Source: Methanobacteriota archaeon (GTDB lineage: Archaea > Thermoplasmatota > Poseidoniia > Poseidoniales > Poseidoniaceae). Taken from it: a stretch of DNA of 41,178 bases. A program made the position numbers and the translations under genes. The notes under the pieces are model-generated. The model made no database searches, was not told the DNA's origin, and saw only the letters and a list, made by a program, of their open reading frames with translations. Positions 27,364 to 33,815 of this stretch are shown here, one piece after another. The DNA is taken from contig NZVG01000052.1 of NCBI GenBank assembly GCA_002698145.1, positions 39,115 through 80,292 on the forward strand, written 5' to 3'. The stretch's first letter is position 1, and every line of letters begins with the position of its first letter.

Positions 27364-28429
27364 TCATCTCACCAATTACATCGGTTTTCCGGAGGTAGGC
27401 CAGCCTGAGCATCATCAGGGTTACAGCTGCTGCAATGAACGACGTAACACCAAACACAAGATGGAGCAATGAAATAAATTCTGGGAACTCTTTGGAATCG
27501 GCAAAAACAATGTACATTCCACCGACGAAGACGTTCAAAATCCAAAATCCTGTTACAACCTCGGCGGCTCTTGAGAAGGCTTCTCCTTCACCTGCGTCGC
27601 GCGCATCGACTCGAATTCTTGCAGCTGTTAGAATCAAAATCAAACCAACAATCGCTGCGCCGAATCTATGGATCATTTGAACGAGAATACCCGGACCGTC
27701 AATGCTCGGTAGAATTGAGCCCTGACACTTTGGCCATCCGTTTGGGAATCCAATACTGCATGATTGGTTGTAGTTTCCTCCAGCCGTACTTGAGACCCAT
27801 GCTCCAAGAATCAGCAAAATAAACACGGAAGCAGTAATGCTGATCAAACGCTTCTTTTGTCGATGTAGGAACGATTTCGATGTCGACAAGAAAGCCCACT
27901 GTGCTCCTTCGTGAACACGCATCGCAATGTACTGCCAAACCAGCAATGAGGTGAAGATGCTCGCAAGGGAAAGATGCATTGCAACCGTCCAATCTGCGTT
28001 GTCAAAATAAACGGTAATGGCGCCAGCAATGGCTTGGATTATCAGTAAAAATCCCGAAACGACCGCAAGATTTCTGAGCCCTTCACCGTATTCTGATTTG
28101 AGTTTCTGTGCAACAATAGCGTTGATGAGAATGGGTACTGCGATAATACCGACCAGGAGACGATGGAACCACTCGACAAAAATCTCAAAGATTGTGTATC
28201 TGTGGTCAGCTCCACGGCTGTCAATTTGATCAGGATTCGCTTCCCAATAGGCAGCCTGTTCCGCTTCGTCAACGGCGAAACCCCACGTACCGAAGCACTG
28301 CGGCCAATCAGGACAAGATTCACCTGCATCATGAATGCGAATCGTGCCCCCAACCGTGATGATGAGCAAGGCCATCACTACGAGTACGAGGGGGAGCGTC
28401 GATGGTCGCTTCCACCAAGACTGGTCCAT
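27356..28429 (-). CDS. ctaA: Heme A synthase
   Basis: Converts heme O to heme A by oxidising the C8 methyl group. The 357-residue protein has eight membrane helices in two four-helix halves. The conserved His ligands are visible: H89 in EWFHR (with the essential Glu at 86), H152, H254 in MIHR, and H323 in LLHL. Both halves carry a loop Cys pair, C39/C45 in CPDWPQC and C224/C235, as in CtaA proteins of the two-pair type. The start ATG at 28429 has an AT-box centred about 26 bases upstream, suggesting a leaderless message. With ctaB it forms an operon that implies an aa3-type oxidase elsewhere in the genome. Confidence 0.95.
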   Translation of the reverse strand: MDQSWWKRPSTLPLVLVVMALLIITVGGTIRIHDAGESCPDWPQCFGTWGFAVDEAEQAAYWEANPDQIDSRGADHRYTIFEIFVEWFHRLLVGIIAVPILINAIVAQKLKSEYGEGLRNLAVVSGFLLIIQAIAGAITVYFDNADWTVAMHLSLASIFTSLLVWQYIAMRVHEGAQWAFLSTSKSFLHRQKKRLISITASVFILLILGAWVSSTAGGNYNQSCSIGFPNGWPKCQGSILPSIDGPGILVQMIHRFGAAIVGLILILTAARIRVDARDAGEGEAFSRAAEVVTGFWILNVFVGGMYIVFADSKEFPEFISLLHLVFGVTSFIAAAVTLMMLRLAYLRKTDVIGEMND

Positions 28430-28452
28430 GTCAAGCCGTGAGGGCGGCCCTC

Positions 28453-28458
28453 TTTTAA
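28453..28458. promoter_or_regulatory. Shared, centrally placed TATA-like box for ctaA and the thioredoxin-fold gene
   Basis: TTTTAA (TTAAAA on the other strand) is centred at 28455.5 in a 51-base divergent intergenic region. It lies about 26 bases from the ctaA ATG and about 25 from the ATG at 28481. Both distances fit archaeal TATA-to-start spacing for leaderless mRNAs, so one box may serve both directions. No separate Shine-Dalgarno is seen for either gene. Confidence 0.5.
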
Positions 28459-28480
28459 CAAGACCCTGCGTCCACGGACC

Positions 28481-29461
28481 ATGAGGAAGCCAACAGCCTT
28501 GCTGGTAGCGCTATTTCTCGCTGTAATTCTCTCATCCCAATCCGTTGCTCACATCGGTCATTTCGGAGAATATGCTCCTGCAAAAATGTATGATGTCCGC
28601 ACCTTTGATGTTGAATGCGCCCTCTCCAACGAGACATGTTCTTCGCAAGAAACAAAACACTTCATCGAATACTTCTCAGCAGATTGGTGCGAACCCTGTG
28701 CACTTGTATCGGAGGAACTCGATTCCCTTAACCGAACGGACACAGTTATCATTCAACACCACCCATCACCAGCAGACCTTCACTTCTATTCGGAATCCAA
28801 CATACGATTGTACGAAACATACGGTTTTTGGGGAGTCCCTGATGTTGTTCTCAATGGGGAGGGACTTCTTGTCGGCCCGTCCCAATCAAATGAGTTGGAG
28901 TCAACATTGGACAACTTTACGCGTGAATGGACGGGCTTCCTCGAGCTCAACATGACCAACGGGCTGCTCTCATGGCAAGCAGATGACGGTCACGTTGTGC
29001 ATGTTTGGATTACGAAAAATCGTCCTCACGAGTATTCGCTCATCGACCAGCCACTTGTCGTGACAGATCACGCCTTCGCCAATGTAACGAATCAGATTTT
29101 CAACTACACGAACGATACGAACGATACGAACGATACAAACGATTCAGAGATGCCATATCATATCTACAACAGCTCGATGAACATCTCACATCTTTTGGAT
29201 GAAAACGTGACAAGCATTGTTGTAACACTTGAGACGCCCGGTCGAATTCCGCTGACTAGGGCCTCTTCTCTCAGTTCACAAGGGTACGATTTGGTGGATG
29301 AAGGACCAAACAATTTCTTCCCTGAGCAACCCAGAGAGGGTGGTGAATCGGATTTAGCCATCGCTGTCTTCGGTCTGATGCTTGCTGCGATCGTTCCAGC
29401 CTTCATCATGTATGTTCAGGCCGTTCGAAAACAGAAGGCTTTGACCGATGAGTCTGAATGA
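28481..29461 (+). CDS. Secreted membrane-anchored thioredoxin-fold protein
   Basis: A 326-residue protein with an N-terminal signal peptide (about 1-23) and a thioredoxin-like domain. The redox motif is WCEPC at residues 69-73 after the strand FIEYFSAD, and the cis-proline side is GVPDVV near 118-123. The middle is a β-rich domain carrying a run of Asn-x-Ser/Thr sequons from a 9-base tandem repeat. A membrane helix lies near 290-312, followed by a basic tail, so the protein faces the exterior. Its position opposite ctaA-ctaB suggests a role in maturing an exported redox protein such as oxidase subunit II, but this is inference. A general disulfide reductase is equally possible. Confidence 0.8.
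   Translation: MRKPTALLVALFLAVILSSQSVAHIGHFGEYAPAKMYDVRTFDVECALSNETCSSQETKHFIEYFSADWCEPCALVSEELDSLNRTDTVIIQHHPSPADLHFYSESNIRLYETYGFWGVPDVVLNGEGLLVGPSQSNELESTLDNFTREWTGFLELNMTNGLLSWQADDGHVVHVWITKNRPHEYSLIDQPLVVTDHAFANVTNQIFNYTNDTNDTNDTNDSEMPYHIYNSSMNISHLLDENVTSIVVTLETPGRIPLTRASSLSSQGYDLVDEGPNNFFPEQPREGGESDLAIAVFGLMLAAIVPAFIMYVQAVRKQKALTDESE
29102..29146 (+). repeat. 9-base tandem repeat encoding consecutive N-glycosylation sequons
   Basis: Five in-frame copies of a 9-base unit (consensus AACGATACG, with first and last copies diverged). They encode Asn-Tyr-Thr, three Asn-Asp-Thr and Asn-Asp-Ser, so every unit is a sequon. The near-identical middle copies suggest recent slippage and possible length variation between strains. 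Confidence 0.85.
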
Positions 29462-29531
29462 GAACCTTCCGATGGGTTGAAGAACATGACCTCAGTCGAA
29501 GGCAACGACGGTTACGTCATCAGGTGAAAAA

Positions 29532-29789
29532 ATGGTCAAGCCAGCACGACTCCACACGCGTTTTGAACGAGCTCGAATCATCGGTGCTCGTGCACTCCAA
29601 ATCGGAATGGGCGCCCCTCTTTACGCCAAGGAAGATGAGCTTCGTAAAGAGTTCAAGGCTGAACTTATTTCCCTGTATGGGCTTGAGGAAGCAAGCGTTC
29701 GCTTCGTCCTCGACCCCCTCAAGATTGCAGTGTATGAGTACGACAACGAACTCATTCCAATCGATATCGATCCTCACCTTGATGAGTGA
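29532..29789 (+). CDS. rpoK: DNA-directed RNA polymerase subunit K (Rpo6/omega)
   Basis: Small RNA polymerase subunit (85 residues), homologous to eukaryotic RPB6 and bacterial omega, which stabilises the largest subunit. The signature [21 protein letters not shown] at about residues 9-29 is diagnostic (read from Thr-9). The C-terminal half ends in an acidic Pro-Ile-Asp-Ile-Asp segment. The Shine-Dalgarno AGGTGA lies five bases before the ATG. The 70 bases after the thioredoxin-fold gene show no T-run terminator, so read-through from that gene is possible. Confidence 0.95.
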   Translation: MVKPARLHTRFERARIIGARALQIGMGAPLYAKEDELRKEFKAELISLYGLEEASVRFVLDPLKIAVYEYDNELIPIDIDPHLDE

Positions 29790-29827
29790 TTGAAGAACTG
29801 GCCTCCTCGTCGAACCAGCGGGTTGAA

Positions 29828-30166
29828 TCAACCACTGAGTTCACCGGTCTCGCTCATAAAGCGAAGAACGACAACACCGATGACAATCAGACTGATTCCA
29901 ACAACACCAGCGGAATCGATTTTCTGATCGTAAAGAAAGTAAGATACGATGGTGATGGTCGCAACGCCAACACCCGACCAGATTGCGTAGGCAACTCCGA
30001 CAGGTATTGTATCAAGTGTAAGCGAAAGAAAATAGAAGGCTGCACAATAGCCGATGACGACGATAATTGAAGGACCCCAACGGGTGAATCCTTCCGTCGA
30101 TTTCAGCGAGGCCGTTGCAACAACTTCAGAGAAAATCGCCAATCCCAAGAAAAGCCACTTGCTCAT
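29828..30166 (-). CDS. Small multidrug resistance (SMR/EmrE-type) transporter
   Basis: A 112-residue protein with four membrane helices and the SMR hallmarks. The membrane-embedded Glu lies in FSEVVATASLK (about E14), GYCAAFYFLSLTL forms helix 2, VAYAIWSGVGVA helix 3, and a Gly/Val/Ile-rich helix 4 follows. Such proteins dimerise and exchange cationic drugs, guanidinium or polyamine-like compounds for protons. The conserved Trp-Ser-Gly and Glu residues are intact. Substrate cannot be told from sequence. It ends 38 bases from the convergent rpoK. An AATATAAG stretch lies only eight bases before the ATG, so the promoter is probably further upstream near the TTAATTAAT at about 30227. Confidence 0.9.
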   Translation of the reverse strand: MSKWLFLGLAIFSEVVATASLKSTEGFTRWGPSIIVVIGYCAAFYFLSLTLDTIPVGVAYAIWSGVGVATITIVSYFLYDQKIDSAGVVGISLIVIGVVVLRFMSETGELSG

Positions 30167-30318
30167 GACTTATATTGCTCATCGAATGCAATTGAACGTT
30201 GCGAATTCTTGCTTGTCGGGAACATGATTAATTAATATCGATAAAAGAGAATTCTGAGGGAGCCAACATTTCATTTGAAGAGCATGAAAGAATCCTTGCC
30301 CAAGCCCAAGCATTAGGT

Positions 30319-30885
30319 TTGAAATTGAGCGAAGATGGTCAACGTTGGGTCCTGATTGATGCTAATTCAGGGGTATCAGAGAGTCCAGATCCGAGTATGA
30401 AATCAGAACCTAAACTCAGCATTTTAGCACTTAATTACCTAGTCTTGTTTGCGGTAGTTGGGCTCTCATTCTTCTTGGTGATGCCCATTAACAATCTCGC
30501 ATTGTTCTTTTTGCTACTCTTTATGGTGCCAGCAGCCCATGCTTTCATTGTCTCACACTATCTAGGCAAGGAATTCAATAAGGGACTTGAGTTCAATAAG
30601 GGACTTGGCTTGGCGTTTACCATCTCTCTTCCTGTTTCGATTTGGTCGTATTTTAATCAACTCAAATATGGTTGCTTTTGCCTTTTTTCATGCACATGTC
30701 CCCCAACACCATCCTACTATGAGTATCCCATGTTCACAGCGTTAATTGTAGCCATATTGCTATTCATTTACAGTGTGGTCCTGCAAGTTCGTGGCAAGCG
30801 GTCTCGTGGATTTGGAGTCTTTGTGGGACTTATCGTGTCGGCCGTTGTTTTCTGGGCATTGACCATCATTGGATTTTGGTCCTAA
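30319..30885 (+). CDS. Unrecognised membrane protein, start uncertain (possible ATT start at 30268)
   Basis: The first conventional start in frame is a TTG at 30319, giving 188 residues. The open frame extends upstream to a stop at 30229-30231, and the extension reads like real protein (ISFEEHERILAQAQALG..). It has no ATG, GTG or TTG, but an ATT at 30268 sits five bases after GAGGGAG, a good Shine-Dalgarno. The product has a short charged N-terminal part and then four to five membrane helices. It also has a small duplication (EFNKGL twice, from a 15-base DNA repeat near 30572-30605) and a Cys/Pro-rich loop (CFCLFSCTCPP). Base composition is visibly more AT-rich than in neighbouring core genes. 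Family and function unknown. Confidence 0.6.
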   Translation: MKLSEDGQRWVLIDANSGVSESPDPSMKSEPKLSILALNYLVLFAVVGLSFFLVMPINNLALFFLLLFMVPAAHAFIVSHYLGKEFNKGLEFNKGLGLAFTISLPVSIWSYFNQLKYGCFCLFSCTCPPTPSYYEYPMFTALIVAILLFIYSVVLQVRGKRSRGFGVFVGLIVSAVVFWALTIIGFWS

Positions 30886-31021
30886 GGTAGAGCAGGTTCT
30901 TCTGATTGCAATATGTTGAAACTTGAGAAGATTGGCGATAATTTACGAGTGGTCAATCCCATCGGTCTTGCTTTCGCTAGATAACACGAAACCTTGTTAG
31001 CAGTGTATTGAAGTTTGACGA

Positions 31022-31264
31022 TCAAATGACGTCGATTCGAACGGGGCTTGTGGATACCTTTTCTTCTGACGCTTTGTCGTTTTGTTGCGACTTGAAGAGC
31101 AGCGTGCAAAATGCAACACATACAACAAGTGGTAGCAACAAGGGCAAAAACATCTCAAGCGATTGTTGTACAAAGAGTGCAACAACGCCAATCAATCCAA
31201 AGATAAATCCCACACCGTTGAGGAGTGGAATTGAAGCTCCGTCGTCCATTTTTTGGCTCAGCAT
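31022..31264 (-). CDS. Small hypothetical membrane protein
   Basis: An 80-residue frame with two likely membrane helices (about 14-31 and 36-57) followed by a polar tail ending in a Lys/Glu/Ser-rich segment. Another ATG at 31249 is possible. No Shine-Dalgarno is seen before either. There is no recognisable family, and a chance frame cannot be excluded, but the hydrophobicity pattern is protein-like. It lies alone between the AT-rich gene at 30319 and the tryptophan dioxygenase. In the flanking gaps (30886-31021 and 31265-31495) I see no other gene, only T-rich stretches and one hairpin. Confidence 0.45.
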   Translation of the reverse strand: MLSQKMDDGASIPLLNGVGFIFGLIGVVALFVQQSLEMFLPLLLPLVVCVAFCTLLFKSQQNDKASEEKVSTSPVRIDVI

Positions 31265-31329
31265 AATTTACATAAGAATTCTAAAGGTATATGACAGTAT
31301 GTTTTTTCGAAATTGTACTTTTTCGCGAG

Positions 31330-31348
31330 GATGTGCTCGCAGTACATC
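31330..31348. other. Hairpin in T-rich intergenic region
   Basis: GATGTGCT-CGC-AGTACATC forms an 8-pair stem (one G-T pair) with a three-base loop, followed on the plus strand by GTTTTA and later T-runs at 31394-31399 and 31417-31421. It could be the end of an unannotated plus-strand transcript. It is weak evidence on its own. Confidence 0.3.
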
Positions 31349-31495
31349 GTTTTAAGGAAATATTTCGTTAGGATTTTCGTGTATTTTGTTACCCTTTTTT
31401 GTTATTTTCCAGTCCGTTTTTGTAATTTGCAGGTTTGAACATGATTTTTGATTCTAATCCCACCCGCATGGATACGCTGGATTTGTCTGAATGCA

Positions 31496-32587
31496 TCAAG
31501 CGTTGAATCCGTAATAATCGGATTGAATCACATCTTCCAAGGATTGTCGTGGGAGAAGAACTGTGCGTACTGCCCAGAGATCGGTAAAGATTCGATAGGT
31601 TGCCGTCTTATCGAGATAATCGACGCCGCTCGATCCACCTGTCCCCATTCTTCTTCCGATCATTCGCTCAACCATTCGAGCGTGTGCGTGACGGAACAGA
31701 AGCATGGACTGTTCGAGTTGGACCATCGAGTCAATCAAACGGCGTGGCCACGAAAGAAGGGGTAATTCAGGATAGGATTCAATGAACAGCAAACCTGCTC
31801 GGGCGCGATTAGTGATGCCATTTGGCTTGAGAAAGTCTCGTGCTGATGCAAGATTTGCATCCATTCGCGGCTTCAGAGTGTCCGTGCTTCCGTGACCAAT
31901 CGAAACCATGTGCGAGATGACTTGGTCGGCGTGCGAGGCCATCGTAGCAAGGTGGGCATCGACATAAGCATCAATGACATCTTGATCCCCTTCGTCAGAG
32001 GGCGTGGAACCGTTGACTGGTGTTCGTGCCAGCCAGGATGAGATAAGATCGACAATTGTTGGTTCTTTGGAAACCGACTGAAGGGTTTCAAATGCTTCAT
32101 CGTTGATTTTTCCCTCATCATTGAGCTTTTTCATGTGGGCCATTGGATCCATGTCGGCGACGCGCGATTCTTGCTTAAGGCCGAGTCGCATCTCCATTGC
32201 TCTCATCTGCCAAGATTCGAAACCAGAAGAAGTACCGAGGCGATCCCTGAATGCAAGGAAGCCTTGTGGGCTTAGCGTCTCCATCACTTTCCATTGATTG
32301 GCAAGAAGACGAAAGATCTCGATGACGCGCTCGAAGTGATGAACGATTTTTGGCAAATACTTCTCATCCACGGAGGCCTTTGCAAGATAACCGTGGGCTG
32401 CACCGAGTTCTATTCGCACCTGTTTGAACCATAATTCGAACGCTTGATGTGTGATGATAAAATGCAACTCGTCATTGGTTGGAGATGGATTGTGCCCCTC
32501 TGGCCCGTCTTGCAACTGAAGCAATTCATCAAGACGAAGATACCCAGAATAGGTCATTCGATTCGTTGGTGAACCTGAACCTGCCAT
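31496..32587 (-). CDS. kynA: Tryptophan 2,3-dioxygenase
   Basis: Heme enzyme that opens the indole ring of L-tryptophan to N-formylkynurenine. About 363 residues from the ATG at 32587. The N-terminal motif TYSGYLRLDELLQLQ, then DELHFIITHQAFELWFK (about 39-55) and SGFESWQMRAMEMRLG match the TDO family. The C-terminal HARMVERMIGRRMGTGGSSG region carries the proximal heme His and the substrate-binding loop, and a final YLDKTATYRIFTDLW follows. A GTG at 32647 in the same frame would add 20 residues; neither start has a good Shine-Dalgarno. The kynurenine formamidase and kynureninase expected downstream are not in the window. TDO is common in bacteria and eukaryotes and less so in archaea, so lateral origin is plausible. 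Confidence 0.93.
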   Translation of the reverse strand: MAGSGSPTNRMTYSGYLRLDELLQLQDGPEGHNPSPTNDELHFIITHQAFELWFKQVRIELGAAHGYLAKASVDEKYLPKIVHHFERVIEIFRLLANQWKVMETLSPQGFLAFRDRLGTSSGFESWQMRAMEMRLGLKQESRVADMDPMAHMKKLNDEGKINDEAFETLQSVSKEPTIVDLISSWLARTPVNGSTPSDEGDQDVIDAYVDAHLATMASHADQVISHMVSIGHGSTDTLKPRMDANLASARDFLKPNGITNRARAGLLFIESYPELPLLSWPRRLIDSMVQLEQSMLLFRHAHARMVERMIGRRMGTGGSSGVDYLDKTATYRIFTDLWAVRTVLLPRQSLEDVIQSDYYGFNA

Positions 32588-32653
32588 GAACTCTGATGGA
32601 GATTCGGCACTTGAACTCTTCACCCAATTGCGGTGAAATTCTGCCACACTATT

Positions 32654-32670
32654 GTTTTCCTAAGGATAAC
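32654..32670. promoter_or_regulatory. 17-base inverted repeat between TDO and purP
   Basis: GTTTTCCTAAGGATAAC: outer GTT/AAC and inner TCCT/AGGA arms pair, with one T/T mismatch between them and a single central base. It lies 31-47 bases upstream of the purP ATG and within the divergent region of about 113 bases, where an operator acting on one or both genes could sit. No clear TATA box is seen for either gene. Confidence 0.4.
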
Positions 32671-32700
32671 AGTCATAGAGTGCATACGAAACCCCTCGAC

Positions 32701-33813
32701 ATGGGCGTAGACCACTCCACACTCCTCTCATGGCTCGCGGACTACGATAAGGACAACATCACCATCGGTGTTGTTGCATCGCACTCATCCCTACAAATCC
32801 TCCATGGGGCACGTGTCGAGGGATTCCGCACGCTCGGTATTGCCGTTGGAGAAAACCGTCGACGCTTCTACAAAGCCTTCCCTGGTGCAGAACCAGACGA
32901 ATGGTTAATGCTCGAGAATTATCGAGAAATGTTCGACTACGCCGAGTGGTTTCGAGAGAAAAACGTGATTATTGTTCCACATGGATCGTTGGTTGAATAC
33001 CTTGGTAGCGAAAACTTTCGCAACTTAGAGGTTCCAACATTTGGTAACCGAGGGATCCTGCGTTGGGAAAGCAGTCGTGCAAAGCAACGTGATTGGTTGA
33101 AGGCCGGAGGATGTACAATGCCGAAAGTGCTTGAAGATCCGCACGACATCGACGGTCCGGTGATTGTCAAATACGCTGGTGCGAAAGGTGGCCGAGGTTA
33201 CTTCATCGCTCGTGATTATCGTGATTTCCGACGAAATGTTGACATCGAGGAAGAATTTACAATCCAAGAATACGTTCTTGGTTGCCGGTATTATCTCCAT
33301 TTCTTCTTTGACCCCCTTGCAACAGATGGTTATCAGGTTCAAGGGCGTGGTAAATCCGCCGGCAAGAATCTCGGACGTCTGGAGCTACTTTCAATGGACC
33401 GTCGTGACGAGGCAAACGTTGACGAATTCTACAAACTCGGATCATTGCGAGATTTAAGGGAATCTGGTATGGAGCCCTCGTTTGTTGTGACTGGAAATCA
33501 ACCTGTTGTGATTCGCGAATCGTTGCTTCCGAGAGCGTTCGAAATGGCTGAGGGAACCGTGGCTGCTTCATTCGAATTGGAAGATGAATCAAGAGGCATG
33601 ATTGGTCCGTTCTGTTTGGAGACCATCGTAACGGATTCGTTGGAATTCAAAGTGTTTGAAATCAGTGCACGCATCGTGGCCGGTTCAAACCCGTTTGTCG
33701 GCGGATCGCCTTACTCTGACATCAATGAAACCCGAATGTCAACTGGACGTCGCATTGCTCGAAGCGTACGAAATGCGCTCAAGGATGACCGCCTCGACGA
33801 CATTCTTTCGTGA
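32701..33813 (+). CDS. purP: 5-formaminoimidazole-4-carboxamide ribotide synthetase (PurP)
   Basis: ATP- and formate-dependent ligase that converts AICAR to FAICAR, the archaeal replacement for the folate-dependent step of purine synthesis. About 370 residues with an ATP-grasp fold. The N-terminal domain contains TIGVVASHSSLQILHGA, the ATP-grasp loop reads KYAGAKGGRGYF (family KYPGAKGGRGYF), and the C-terminal metal and substrate part reads GPFCLETI...FEISARIVAGSN. The ATG at 32701 is chosen because it starts just before the conserved domain; the frame upstream of it overlaps TDO and is not conserved-looking. It ends two bases from the convergent coiled-coil gene. Confidence 0.94.
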   Translation: MGVDHSTLLSWLADYDKDNITIGVVASHSSLQILHGARVEGFRTLGIAVGENRRRFYKAFPGAEPDEWLMLENYREMFDYAEWFREKNVIIVPHGSLVEYLGSENFRNLEVPTFGNRGILRWESSRAKQRDWLKAGGCTMPKVLEDPHDIDGPVIVKYAGAKGGRGYFIARDYRDFRRNVDIEEEFTIQEYVLGCRYYLHFFFDPLATDGYQVQGRGKSAGKNLGRLELLSMDRRDEANVDEFYKLGSLRDLRESGMEPSFVVTGNQPVVIRESLLPRAFEMAEGTVAASFELEDESRGMIGPFCLETIVTDSLEFKVFEISARIVAGSNPFVGGSPYSDINETRMSTGRRIARSVRNALKDDRLDDILS

Positions 33814-33815
33814 CC

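Noticed and set aside
31441-31506. 21-residue frame starting ATGATTTTTG near the TDO 3' end
   Set aside because: No Shine-Dalgarno, overlaps the TDO coding end, and no recognisable product; most likely chance.
32596-32700. Extended N-terminus of PurP from 32596
   Set aside because: It overlaps the TDO control region and precedes the conserved ligase start; the ATG at 32701 is sufficient.
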